Source: Streptomyces albipurpureus (GTDB lineage: Bacteria; Actinomycetota; Actinomycetes; Streptomycetales; Streptomycetaceae). Taken from it: a stretch of DNA of 64,000 nt. The notes below the pieces were generated by a model, which saw only the letters and a list, made by a program, of their open reading frames with translations, was not told where the DNA came from and searched no databases. The first letter of the stretch is position 1; every line of letters begins with the position of its first letter. A program made the position numbers and the translations under genes. The stretch is taken from the NCBI RefSeq assembly GCF_023701525.1, contig NZ_JAMQAW010000033.1, positions 1 through 64,000 on the forward strand, in the 5' to 3' direction. Below are positions 33,119 to 42,140 of this stretch, piece by piece.

Positions 33119-35197
33119 TCACCCCAGTTGGGGCGGCAGCGCCCCAACATGCAACACCGTCAACCCCGACACCGCACGCGTCAAGGCCACATACAACCGA
33201 CGAAGCCCCGTGCGCTCGTCAGGCTCGGCCGCCACCACCGTCGCGGGATCGTCGAGGACCACGTAGTCGTACTCCAGGCCCTTGGCCAGGGACGCCGGGA
33301 CCAGGGTCAGGCGGGAGTCGGCGGTGGTTTCGGAGCCGGGGGTGAGGTGGGGGAGGTTGGCTGTGGTGAGGGCGGTGGCGAGGGATTCGACGCGGCTGTC
33401 GGCGGCGATCAGGCCGATCGATCCCTCGTGTTGGAGCGCATCCACGCACGCTGCCACCACCGCCGCGTCCAAGTCCCCTCTCACCTCGCGCACTTCCAGC
33501 GACCCGGGGGACTCTCGCATCGAGCGGACCTCGGCCAGACCTGGGGACATATGGGGGAGCAGCCTGGAGGCGTAGGCGATGACCTCGCGCGGGACTCGGA
33601 ACCCCGCGGTGAGCTCTTCGACCACGGCGTCCGACTTCCCGAGGTGGTCGAGTGCCTCCTGCCAGCTTTCGGTGGCCCAGGGGGTGGTGCCCTGGGCGAG
33701 GTCGCCGAGGACCGTGGCCGATCCGGTGGAGCAGCGGCGGCCCACCGCGCGGTACTGCATGGGGGAGAGGTCCTGCGCCTCGTCGAGGACCACATGGCCC
33801 AGCGACGCGGTGCGTTGTACGAGGTCGGTCGCCTCGTCGATCAGCACGGCGTCCGCGGGCGACCACTTCACGGTCCGTACGCTCCGCGCCGGCTTCGCCC
33901 AGAGGATCGTGTGCTGTTCCTCCGGGGTGAGCAGCCCTTCCGCGTGGGCGGCGAGGAAGTCGGCGTCGGAGAGCAGTCGTAGCACCAGTTTGGCCGGTTC
34001 CACCGGTGGCCAGATGGCCTTGACCGCTGCTTTCACGGCCGGGTTGCGGGCCACGGCGTCCTGTACCCGGTCGTCCGGTGCTTCTCCGGTGGCTTCCATC
34101 CGGACGAGTACGGCGTGGGCGATGCGCTGGGGCAGAGCGTCGCGGGCGGCCCCGTAACGGATGTCGCGGGCCAGTAGCTCCTGGACGATCTCTTCGAGTT
34201 CGTAGGCGGGGATCCGCCAACGTCGGGAGCCTCTCACCACCATGACGGGCTCGGTGGGGAGGGTGACATGCGATCGGAGGGCCCTGCGCAGTACTTGGGC
34301 CATCCGGGCGTCGCCCTTGATGACGGCCGCTGCCGCCGGGTCGCTCCCGCCTACCTCGACCTGGGCCACCAGGTCGTCGACGGTGGCCTGTCTGACCTCC
34401 AGTTCGCCGAGCGCGGGCAGCACCTGCTCGATGTAGTGGAGGAAGGAGCGGTTCGGCCCGATCACGAGGGTGCCGGTCCGTGCGAGTCGTTCCCGGTGGG
34501 CGTAGAGGAGGTAGGCGACTCGATGGAGGCCCACGGCCGTCTTCCCGGTGCCGGGGCCGCCCTGGACGCAGACGGTCCCGCCCAGTGATGACCGTACGAT
34601 CTCGTCCTGTTCCGGCTGGATGGTGGCGACGATGTCCCGCATGGGACCGACTCGGGGGCGTTCGATCTCGGCTTGGAGGAGCTTGCTGGTGTGTTCGCCC
34701 TCCGGGGCGGGATCGGTCAGGTCCTCGTCCTCGTAGGCGGTGAGCGCTCCGCCGGTGTAGCCGAATCGGCGACGCAGCCGGACATCGTGCGGGTCCTTCC
34801 GCGACGCCCGGTAGAACGGTTGGGATACGGGTGCGCGCCAGTCCACGACCATGGGGTCGCCGCCCCCGTCGTGCACATGGCGGCGGCCGATGTAGTAGCG
34901 CTGTCCCTCCTGGGTGGTGTGGAGGTAGTCCAGACGGCCGAAGAAGAGGGGGGTGTGGGAGAGGTCGGCGAGCTCTGCGATGCGCGCGTCGATCTGCGAC
35001 TGGAGGACGGCGGCGCTGACCCAGCTCCCGGTGACGTCCTTGATGTTGAGTTGCTGCACCTCCTCACGCATGGCGCGCAGTGCGGTGCGGGAGGCGCTGA
35101 GATGGGCGCGTTCGCGTTCCAGCGGGTCGGGTGCGGGGGTGGGTTGGGCGTGCGCGGGCACGGGGCGCCTCCGGAAGCTGCGAGCGGTTCTGGGCAT
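33119..35197 (-). CDS. HelD-like UvrD-superfamily ATPase
   Basis: 692 residues of the superfamily 1 HelD group, which removes RNA polymerase from stalled complexes. The N-terminal coiled region (about 15-65, RERAHLSASRTALRAMREEVQQ) is followed by PLFFGRLDYLHT and VVDWRAPVSQPFYRASR. Walker A is GGPGTGKTAVGLHR, Walker B VVLDEAQDLSPMQYR, and late helicase motifs are SLAKGLEYDYVVLDDP and YVALTRA. Its N-terminus differs from the rifamycin-resistance HelR proteins I know, so I do not use that name. The start at ATG 35197 is uncertain; the frame is open further upstream. Confidence 0.82.
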   Translation of the reverse strand: MPRTARSFRRRPVPAHAQPTPAPDPLERERAHLSASRTALRAMREEVQQLNIKDVTGSWVSAAVLQSQIDARIAELADLSHTPLFFGRLDYLHTTQEGQRYYIGRRHVHDGGGDPMVVDWRAPVSQPFYRASRKDPHDVRLRRRFGYTGGALTAYEDEDLTDPAPEGEHTSKLLQAEIERPRVGPMRDIVATIQPEQDEIVRSSLGGTVCVQGGPGTGKTAVGLHRVAYLLYAHRERLARTGTLVIGPNRSFLHYIEQVLPALGELEVRQATVDDLVAQVEVGGSDPAAAAVIKGDARMAQVLRRALRSHVTLPTEPVMVVRGSRRWRIPAYELEEIVQELLARDIRYGAARDALPQRIAHAVLVRMEATGEAPDDRVQDAVARNPAVKAAVKAIWPPVEPAKLVLRLLSDADFLAAHAEGLLTPEEQHTILWAKPARSVRTVKWSPADAVLIDEATDLVQRTASLGHVVLDEAQDLSPMQYRAVGRRCSTGSATVLGDLAQGTTPWATESWQEALDHLGKSDAVVEELTAGFRVPREVIAYASRLLPHMSPGLAEVRSMRESPGSLEVREVRGDLDAAVVAACVDALQHEGSIGLIAADSRVESLATALTTANLPHLTPGSETTADSRLTLVPASLAKGLEYDYVVLDDPATVVAAEPDERTGLRRLYVALTRAVSGLTVLHVGALPPQLG

Positions 35198-35537
35198 GGC
35201 TGGGCCGTCCGGTTTCCGGCCGGACGGCGGCGCTCCGCGAGGGGAGGCGGGCAAGGCGCAGGAGTCTACCGAGCGTTCCGGAGAGCTACGACCGGGTTTT
35301 CGCCGACCGCTCTCCGCGTGGACGCGCCCCTGGCCGCCGCGATTGCGGCCCGGGGTGTCCGGGGGCAAGCTGAGTCATACGGCCGTGGATCGGTTGCCTG
35401 CCGCAGGGATGAGTTGCGGGTCCTCCTGAGGTGCGTGCCCGTAGGGGACCCCCTATGCCTGGAGTCGTAGGAGGGTGGGGGCGAGGTTCAGTCCTTGGTT
35501 CGATGTCTTCGGTGTGCCGGCTCGCGACCATGGAGAC
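35198..35537. other. Divergent intergenic region
   Basis: 340 bases between the HelD-like gene and a small plus-strand gene. It must hold promoters in both directions. A GTCCGGTTT/CCGGCCGGACGG inverted sequence lies near 35206-35228. No gene is seen. Confidence 0.4.
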
Positions 35538-35735
35538 ATGAGTACAGCGACCTTCACACCCACCGCCCAGGTCCCTCGACCGCGTGCCCACCAGGGCGCC
35601 ACGGCGAGCGGCACCCCGCACTCCCCCCACCGCACCGGCAACGCGCTGCGCGCGGTCAAGGTGTTCGTCGGCACGATCTTCAGTGTTGCCGTGCTCGGCG
35701 AATACGCGGAGGAGGCGGGCGTCCACCGCCGCTGA
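35538..35735 (+). CDS. Small hypothetical protein
   Basis: 65 residues with GGAGAC just upstream. A proline/histidine-rich N-terminal half is followed by a short hydrophobic stretch VKVFVGTIFSVAVLGEYAEEAGVHR that may contact the membrane. No family is recognised. Confidence 0.6.
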   Translation: MSTATFTPTAQVPRPRAHQGATASGTPHSPHRTGNALRAVKVFVGTIFSVAVLGEYAEEAGVHRR

Positions 35736-35845
35736 TGGCCACCGTCGTTCCGCTCCCTACCGCACACCCCTGAGTACCGGTACTCACCCCTGCTTTGAGC
35801 AGCCCGACCGTGGTCGGGCCGCGTCCATCCTGTTGGGATGGACGG

Positions 35846-36169
35846 ATGAAGACGAAGATCGCCCCGCGCCCGGCGACCCCCGCGGCAGCGCGGCCGCACC
35901 GGCTGGTGGCAGGCGTCGGAATGCTGTTCCTGCTCTGCGCCTGGGTGCTGTGCGCAGTCCTCACCCTGCTCGACCCGCACGGGCCTTCCCGCGTCGAAGC
36001 GACCATGATCGAGGCGGCTTTCGGCCTTCTGTGGCCCGCGGGCATCGCGGGCCTGGCAGCTCTCGCCCTGCCCTTTGACGCACTCTCGACTCGCGTCCGG
36101 ACCTTGTGCCTGGTCGTCCAGTACGCGCTGATGACGATCGCGCCGCTACTGATCGCCTTCACCCTCTGA
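35846..36169 (+). CDS. Small integral membrane protein
   Basis: 107 residues with three likely membrane segments: LVAGVGMLFLLCAWVLCAVLTLL, AAFGLLWPAGIAGLAALALPF and LCLVVQYALMTIAPLLIAF. The short N-terminus is basic (KTKIAPRPATPAAARPHR). It is convergent with the XPB helicase gene. No family is recognised. Confidence 0.7.
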   Translation: MKTKIAPRPATPAAARPHRLVAGVGMLFLLCAWVLCAVLTLLDPHGPSRVEATMIEAAFGLLWPAGIAGLAALALPFDALSTRVRTLCLVVQYALMTIAPLLIAFTL

Positions 36170-36186
36170 CCGTTGCCGCCCCGGCG

Positions 36187-37821
36187 TCAGCTGAGTAGTT
36201 CGTCCGCGTCCATGATGCGGTAGGCGTATCCCTGCTCCGCCAGGAAACGTTGGCGGTGCGCGGCGAAGTCCTGGTCGATCGTGTCCCGTGCGACCACCGA
36301 GTAGAACCGTGCCTCATGGCCGTCCGCCTTCGGCCGCAGTACCCGGCCCAGGCGCTGGGCTTCCTCCTGGCGGGAGCCGAAGGTGCCCGAGACCTGGATG
36401 GCCACGGTCGCCTCGGGCAGGTCGATGGAGAAGTTCGCGACCTTGGAGACGACGAGCACCGAGATCTCGCCCTGCCGAAACGCTTCAAAGAGCTTCTCGC
36501 GCTGGGCGTTCGATGTCTCACCCTTGATGACGGGTGCGTCGAGGTGTTCGCCGAGCTCGTCGAGTTGGTCGATGTACTGGCCGATGACCAGGGTCTGTTC
36601 GCCCTTGTGCTTGGCCACCAGGGCCTCCGTCACCTTCCGCTTGGTCGCGGTGGTGGCACAGAAGCGGTACTTCTCCTCGGTTTCGGCGGTGGCGTAGGCG
36701 AGGCGCTCGGCGTCGGTGAGGTTGACCCGCACCTCCACACAGTCCGCGGGGGCGATGTAGCCCTGGGCCTCGATCTCCTTCCACGGAGCGTCGAAGCGCT
36801 TGGGACCGATCAGTGAGAAGACGTCCGACTCCCGCCCGTCCTCGCGTACCAGGGTGGCGGTCAGCCCCAGTCGACGCCGGGCCTGGAGGTCGGCGGTGAA
36901 CTTGAAGACGGGCGCGGGCAGCAGATGCACCTCGTCATAGAGGATCAGCCCCCAGTCACGGGAGTCAAAGAGCTCCAGATGGGGGTAGATGCCCTTCCGC
37001 TTGGTCGTCAGCACCTGGTAGGTGGCGATGGTGACCGGGCGGATCTCCTTCCTCGTCCCGCTGTACTCACCGATCTCCTCCTCGGTCAGCGAGGTGCGCT
37101 TCACCAGTTCGTGCTTCCACTGGCGGGCCGAGACGGTGTTGGTCACCAGGATCAGGGTGGTCGCCTTCGCCTGAGCCATCGCGCCCGCGCCGACGAGGGT
37201 CTTGCCCGCGCCGCACGGCAGTACGACGACTCCGGAGCCGCCGTGCCAGAAGCCTTCGACGGCCTGCTTCTGGTACGGGCGCAGTGCCCAGCCGGTCTCG
37301 TCGAGCTCGATGGGATGGGCCTCGCCGTCGACATATCCGGCGAGGTCCTCGGCGGGCCAGCCGAGCTTCAGCAGGGTCTGCTTGATCTGCCCGCGCTCCG
37401 AGGGGTGCACGGCGACCGAGTCGGCGTCGATCCGCTCCCCGACCAGCGGCTGCACCCGCTTGGACCGAAGGATCTCTTCGAGGACCGGTCGATCGGTGCT
37501 GGTGAGCACCAGGCCGTGGGTGGGGTGCTTGGAGAGGGTGAGCCGGCCGTAGCGGGCCATGGTCTCGGCGACGTCGACAAGGAGGGCATGGGGCACGGGG
37601 TAGCGGCTGAACTCGACGAGCGCGTCCACCACCTGCTCGGCGTCATGCCCGGCGGCTCGGGCGTTCCACAGCCCGAGCGGGGTGATCCGATAGGTGTGGA
37701 TGTGCTCGGGGGCACGCTCCAGCTCCGCGAAGGGCGCGATGGCGCGCCGGCACGCGCCGGCCAGCTCGTGGTCGACTTCGAGGAGGAGGGTCTTGTCGCT
37801 CTGGACGATCAAGCAGGACAC
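36187..37821 (-). CDS. XPB-type DNA repair helicase
   Basis: A 544-residue superfamily 2 helicase related to eukaryotic XPB/Rad25. The N-terminal DNA-damage-recognition-like region (1-170) precedes Walker A VVVLPCGAGKTLVGAGAM (about residue 200), DEVH in LILYDEVHLLPA, the LTATLVREDGRESDVFSLIGPKR (RED) segment, a helicase C domain with VVSKVANFSIDLPEA, and the QRLGRVLRP arginine finger. It presumably opens DNA for repair. The start is GTG with GGAGG six bases upstream. A second XPB/Ssl2-like protein is encoded nearby at 39483. Confidence 0.93.
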   Translation of the reverse strand: MSCLIVQSDKTLLLEVDHELAGACRRAIAPFAELERAPEHIHTYRITPLGLWNARAAGHDAEQVVDALVEFSRYPVPHALLVDVAETMARYGRLTLSKHPTHGLVLTSTDRPVLEEILRSKRVQPLVGERIDADSVAVHPSERGQIKQTLLKLGWPAEDLAGYVDGEAHPIELDETGWALRPYQKQAVEGFWHGGSGVVVLPCGAGKTLVGAGAMAQAKATTLILVTNTVSARQWKHELVKRTSLTEEEIGEYSGTRKEIRPVTIATYQVLTTKRKGIYPHLELFDSRDWGLILYDEVHLLPAPVFKFTADLQARRRLGLTATLVREDGRESDVFSLIGPKRFDAPWKEIEAQGYIAPADCVEVRVNLTDAERLAYATAETEEKYRFCATTATKRKVTEALVAKHKGEQTLVIGQYIDQLDELGEHLDAPVIKGETSNAQREKLFEAFRQGEISVLVVSKVANFSIDLPEATVAIQVSGTFGSRQEEAQRLGRVLRPKADGHEARFYSVVARDTIDQDFAAHRQRFLAEQGYAYRIMDADELLS

Positions 37822-37929
37822 GCATACCTCCGTAGTTACGATCGTCCTGTGACGGACGGCACACCCGCCACAGCGCGGGCTTCGCCCCGTGCCGGACGCT
37901 CAAACGGCGTCTCGGCTAGTGCGCCGGGA

Positions 37930-38105
37930 ATGCGCGCTGCCATCTATGTCAGGCTTTCGCGTGAAACAGGGGAGTCTACCTCGCCGAGCGACAGCGGGCG
38001 GCGTGGGAGGCAGTGGGTGAAGCCAGGGAATCGCAGGTCGTGGCCCCTGGAAGAGGACATCGACCTACCAGGATACCCGCGCGGACCACACCGCCCCGTG
38101 GTGTC
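37930..38105 (+). pseudogene. Decayed large serine recombinase N-terminus
   Basis: The frame opens with MRAAIYVRLSRETGESTSPS, the catalytic start of phage/ICE large serine recombinases with the active serine. One frame over it continues RQRAAWEAVGEARESQVVA (normally QREACEAYCEARGW). A second shift then restores the first frame at LEEDIDLPGYPRG.HRP. Two compensating frameshifts and missing downstream domains show a dead remnant. It lies in 37822-38197 between the XPB helicase and a small HTH gene. Confidence 0.7.
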
Positions 38106-38197
38106 GCGTCCGCGGTCTCGCCCACCGAGTTCCCTGTGATCGTTCTCTTCGCGGATCGACCGGGGGCAGTACATCGCCGAGTGTGCCCCGGGGGCGA

Positions 38198-38446
38198 CTA
38201 CCGGCCCTTGGCGATCTGATCCACTCGGGCGTATGTCAGGTCCAGGATGGCGGCCACCTCACGCAGGGTGCGCCCCTCGCGCAGCTTGAGGACGACTTCC
38301 TGGCGCACGCCCTTCGCCTTCCTGGCGGCGTCGGGCAGCAGGGTGTCCAGCATGCGTCGTGCGGCGCGCTCGCGCTCCAGGGGGTCGGAGATCTCACCCA
38401 GTGCGGCAAGGGCGGCATCGATATGAGTGGCGATCTGATCTGACAT
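38198..38446 (-). CDS. Small helix-turn-helix protein
   Basis: 82 residues. The N-terminal helix (IATHIDAALAALGEISDPLERERAARRMLDTLLPD) is followed by a sigma-like or Trp-repressor-like HTH, VVLKLREGRTLREVAAILDLTYARVDQIAKG. It is probably a small DNA-binding regulator. It sits next to the recombinase remnant and could be a leftover of the same element, but similar short HTH proteins are common in Streptomyces. Confidence 0.72.
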   Translation of the reverse strand: MSDQIATHIDAALAALGEISDPLERERAARRMLDTLLPDAARKAKGVRQEVVLKLREGRTLREVAAILDLTYARVDQIAKGR

Positions 38447-38731
38447 GACGTCAACCTAGAGTGTTCCCACGACCACTGTATAGCCCTGGCTTGACATGAG
38501 TGTCTCGGCTTCCCGGGGAGGGGCCGAGGAGGCGCGCTCCGATCGATCGGCCTTCAGCTCGGCGGCTTTGGGCCAGTCCTCCGCAGATGCTCCCTGGACG
38601 GGAGTGAAGGGTGAGGGCCCGGTGCGCTCCTGTTGCGGGTCGCGGTGGATCAGCCGGAGGCCGGCCAGCGAAGGCTGGTGCCGGAGGCCATTCGGAGGCC
38701 TGATCGCGGGCTCGCGGGGCAACCGCGAGCT

Positions 38732-39520
38732 ATGACCGTACAAAGGGGAGCACAAAGGGAAGGGGGCACTCCGGCAGTCGATTCCTCGGCGGGCCCGTCG
38801 GGTGTCTCATGGCGCACTACAGCTCTGCGTTTGCTGATCATGACAGTGGCGGTGGCCGCGCTGGTCGCGTTCTCCGTTGTGCTGGCCAGGTTGACCCTCA
38901 CTCCGTCGACCGCGTCCGCCGACATCGCCGGGGCCAATCTCCAGCCAGGGAAATCCCTTCGGCAGTACGCCGAGGAGTACACCTTCCTCGCCGCCTGCAA
39001 GCAGGTCGGCGGCAATCTGCTGCTGGGAGCGCCGTTCGGAGTGATCCTGCCGGTGCTGGTGCCGCGGCGGCTGCGGATGCTCCGGATGCTGCTGCTGACC
39101 ATCGGGGTGATGGTCTTCGTCGAGTTGGCGCAGGGGGCGCTCGTCGAGGGGCGGGCGTTCGACGTCGACGATGTCATCCTCAACACCAGCGGGGCGCTGA
39201 TCGCCTATCTTCTGCTGGGGCGGCGCATCGGGCGTCACTTCCACCATCTGGCGGAGTCGGACCAGCGGCTGGCGGCCGAGCGGGCCGAGAAGGCCAAGCG
39301 CGCCAAGGAGCAAGAATCGGCAGCCGCGTTGGACACCCAGGACGCACGGGACGCGGGAGACCCGACGGCAGCCGTCGGGCCGCGGTCCGGGAAACCGTCC
39401 CTGCGCAAGCCGGTGTCCCGCACCGACCCCCGGAACCGGGCCAACGCGCTGGCCCGGCTCAGGGTGAGGTTCGGCGACGGGTTCAGCTCACGTCGTCCGC
39501 GAGCTCCGCGACGCCCGTGA
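38732..39520 (+). CDS. VanZ-family membrane protein
   Basis: 262 residues. A first membrane segment (LLIMTVAVAALVAFSVVLARL) is followed by the VanZ-like core NLLLGAPFGVILPVLVPRR, VMVFVELAQGALVEGRAFDVDDVILNTSGALIAYLLLGRR. The C-terminal 90 residues are charged and coiled (RLAAERAEKAKRAKEQES). VanZ-type proteins affect teicoplanin tolerance in enterococci; the role of the family in Streptomyces is unknown. The stop lies inside the convergent neighbour (38-bp overlap). Confidence 0.82.
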   Translation: MTVQRGAQREGGTPAVDSSAGPSGVSWRTTALRLLIMTVAVAALVAFSVVLARLTLTPSTASADIAGANLQPGKSLRQYAEEYTFLAACKQVGGNLLLGAPFGVILPVLVPRRLRMLRMLLLTIGVMVFVELAQGALVEGRAFDVDDVILNTSGALIAYLLLGRRIGRHFHHLAESDQRLAAERAEKAKRAKEQESAAALDTQDARDAGDPTAAVGPRSGKPSLRKPVSRTDPRNRANALARLRVRFGDGFSSRRPRAPRRP

Positions 39521-42041
39521 TGCGGTGGAGGGGATAGGTGCGTACCTCGTCGGCCGTATGGTCATACGCGGTCACGAAGCCGCCCTCCACCCGGACCGGC
39601 GCGATGACCCGCTGGCTCGCCGAGCCCTCGGCGTTCACATAGCCGATCCAGACCACCGATCCGGTCATCGCCGCCGCCTGGACCGTGGCCAGCGTCTCGG
39701 CCGGGGTTGATCTGGGCAGTTCACCGCTGGCCGGCTGTTGGGCCGGCTCGGACGGGGTGGGCTTGAGCGCCACCGTGGACGCCAGATCGCCCGCCCGGAT
39801 CGCCTTGACCGCCGCGGTCAGCAGGGTCGTGTTCGGTACGGGTGGACCGTCGGGGACCGGGGCCGGTGGGGTGCGCGGCGGGGTGCGGCGGGCATGGGCG
39901 CGGGCGATCAGCACGGCCCCTTCCGAGGACTCCGCCGCCGGTGCGTAGCCCAGGGTCCGGAGCGCGTCGAGCAGAACGGGCGCCTCGGCTTGGGCGGCCA
40001 GCACCGTGGGGGCGATGCGCCGGAGCCCCAGCGGCTGGGAACGCCTGTCCGCGAGGATCTCATCGAGCAGGGCCTCATCGTCACAGCGGACGTACGCGGA
40101 GGCCGTGCCGACCCGTAGATGACCGTGGCGACGGGCCACATCGTCGATGAGGTAGCTCAGCGGCTGCGGTACGGGCGTACGCGAATGGGCGGCCAGGAAA
40201 GCGTGGAGGTCGGATGCCGAGCGACCGGCGTCCAGAGCGCGACGCACCGAGCCGGGGGTGAAGCGGTAGACCGTGGCGCCGCCCTTGGACTCCACGTCGG
40301 CGAGCACGGACAGGGTCTCCGCGAGCGGGCGTTTGAGCGGGCCCGGGGCGACGGCGGTGAGGTCGGCCTGGAGCAGTACGTGGTCCAGCGGCTCGGGCAG
40401 CAGCGGGGTGAGGACGGCGGCGGCTTTCCGCGCGGCCTCAGCCGAGACGGCCGCCACCTCGGCCTGGTGGGTCGGCTGGGTGGCCCCGGAGTGTTCCGCG
40501 GCGGACGCGCCCAGCAGCGCCCGCCCGTGACTCGCCAGTGCTCCCCGCCCGGTCACCCCCATGGATTCGGCCTCCGCCAGCGTCCACGCCGCGATGCGTG
40601 AGCGCAGGTCGATCGGTCCGCTCGCCCGGTCGGCGGGGTTGTTGCTGGTGATGGTGTTGGCCGCGGTGGCCGCCTGGAGCGGACGCTCCCAGCGCAACCG
40701 CGCCAGCAGGGTGTCCTGCGCCGCGGCCGTTCCCTCCGGCAACTCGGCGAGCAGTTCCAGCACTCGCAGCCTGGTCTCCACCGTCGCCGAACGGTCCAGA
40801 CCGGGACCGAGTACCGAGTAGGACCGCCCCTTTCCGTCCAGGCTGCCCACCAGACCGGAGGTACGGGTCGAGGTGAGCCAGGCCTGGGCCAGCTGGGCCC
40901 AACGCCCGGCCGACGGGAGGGTGAGCCACTCGTCATAGGCGGGCGTGGGGGCGTACCGCTCGTCCGTCTCACCGTCCGATGCCAGCAACCCGGCCGCATA
41001 GGCCAACTCCAGCCAGAAGGCGGCCATCGCCTCGGTGGTGTCGAGCGCCATCGCGGCCCGTTTGAGGTCCCGTACCGAAAGCCCGCCCGCGCGCAGGACC
41101 GCGGGACCGCCCTCGTGCCAGTCCTGGAGCAGATCCTCCACCGCGGTCAGCGCGGTGAGCGCCTGGCCCGCCGCTGTCGCGTCCACCAGCTGTGGACGGC
41201 CCTCGCCGAGAGCCGACGGCGCGGCCCTGACCGCGGGCGGTACCGGCTCCGGAACGCGATGGGCCCGGCCCGCGCGCAGATGGAGGGCCACCTCCCGCGG
41301 GAGGACCACCGTGCGCGGCGAGGCGGGCAGCAGCAGCCCGCGATCGCGCAGCCAACGGACCGGCGGGGTGGGGTTCGACGTCACCTCTCCGTACGGCGGG
41401 CCCCAGACCAGCCGGTCCAGCACGGTCAGCGCCTCGGAGGGCGCGGTGTCAAGGAGGGCGGCCATGCGGTCCCGGTCGGTGAACAACGCCGTCAACCCGG
41501 CTACCGCCGATACCGGATCGTGGGTTGTTGTGAGCCCCGCCGCCGTGATGATCTGTTGAATCCGGCCGGGTGACATCCCGGATGTGGACTCTCCGACGGT
41601 CGGGCCGAGTCCCGTTGGCGACGGCCGGCTGGGTGAGGGGGCGAGTAGCTCACGGGCGGTGCGCACCAGCCGGAGGCGGTCATCGCCGCCCCAAACCAAC
41701 GCCTGGGTACGCAGCAGCGCGACCGCACGCGGTAGGGCCGCTTCCACCACCTCATCGCCATCGTCGCCGGCCATCAGGGCCACCAGGGCGTCGTACGGGG
41801 CCAGATCAGGGGCCACGGCCAACGCTTCGGCGGTTTGGAGCGCAAATCTGTCGAGCCGTTCCAAGGCCCGTACGACAGACGCGCGGGTGCCCGCTCGGGT
41901 CGCCAGCTGGCTGAGATCGCTGGGTACCGGGGACAGCAGATCGGGGCGCGCGCGCAACAGTGCCGCGAGCTCCCCATCGTCTCGGGAGCGCAAGGCCTCG
42001 GCCAGTGTGCGCGGGCTGCTTCCTTCGGGTGTGGTCCCCAT
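39483..42041 (-). CDS. XPB/Ssl2-like helicase-associated domain protein
   Basis: 852 residues of the actinobacterial helicase-associated (Helicase_C_3, XPB/Ssl2-like) family. The N-terminal helical region LAEALRSRDDGELAALLRARPDLLSPVPSDLSQLATRAGT leads the family. The conserved later part includes LLQADLTAVAPGPL, RFTPGSVRRALDAGRS and YLIDDVARRHGHLRVG. No Walker A motif is seen, so it is probably not an active helicase by itself. The last 80 residues (VWIGYVNAEGSASQRVIAPVRVEGGFVTAYDH) look like a WYL-type domain. It may work with the XPB helicase encoded 1.7 kb away on the same strand. Confidence 0.82.
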   Translation of the reverse strand: MGTTPEGSSPRTLAEALRSRDDGELAALLRARPDLLSPVPSDLSQLATRAGTRASVVRALERLDRFALQTAEALAVAPDLAPYDALVALMAGDDGDEVVEAALPRAVALLRTQALVWGGDDRLRLVRTARELLAPSPSRPSPTGLGPTVGESTSGMSPGRIQQIITAAGLTTTHDPVSAVAGLTALFTDRDRMAALLDTAPSEALTVLDRLVWGPPYGEVTSNPTPPVRWLRDRGLLLPASPRTVVLPREVALHLRAGRAHRVPEPVPPAVRAAPSALGEGRPQLVDATAAGQALTALTAVEDLLQDWHEGGPAVLRAGGLSVRDLKRAAMALDTTEAMAAFWLELAYAAGLLASDGETDERYAPTPAYDEWLTLPSAGRWAQLAQAWLTSTRTSGLVGSLDGKGRSYSVLGPGLDRSATVETRLRVLELLAELPEGTAAAQDTLLARLRWERPLQAATAANTITSNNPADRASGPIDLRSRIAAWTLAEAESMGVTGRGALASHGRALLGASAAEHSGATQPTHQAEVAAVSAEAARKAAAVLTPLLPEPLDHVLLQADLTAVAPGPLKRPLAETLSVLADVESKGGATVYRFTPGSVRRALDAGRSASDLHAFLAAHSRTPVPQPLSYLIDDVARRHGHLRVGTASAYVRCDDEALLDEILADRRSQPLGLRRIAPTVLAAQAEAPVLLDALRTLGYAPAAESSEGAVLIARAHARRTPPRTPPAPVPDGPPVPNTTLLTAAVKAIRAGDLASTVALKPTPSEPAQQPASGELPRSTPAETLATVQAAAMTGSVVWIGYVNAEGSASQRVIAPVRVEGGFVTAYDHTADEVRTYPLHRITGVAELADDVS

Positions 42042-42140
42042 CCGCCCCACGGTAGCCCCTGGAGCGCTACGGTCTGGTGCAGGGCGGGCCGGACCGGGGA
42101 AGACGGAGTGGCCCGGGCAGGGAACGGCAGGGGAAAGCCT

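Noticed and set aside
33119..35197. Naming the HelD-like gene helR (rifamycin resistance).
   Set aside because: The N-terminal sequence differs from HelR proteins I know, and no rifamycin-associated element was recognised upstream.
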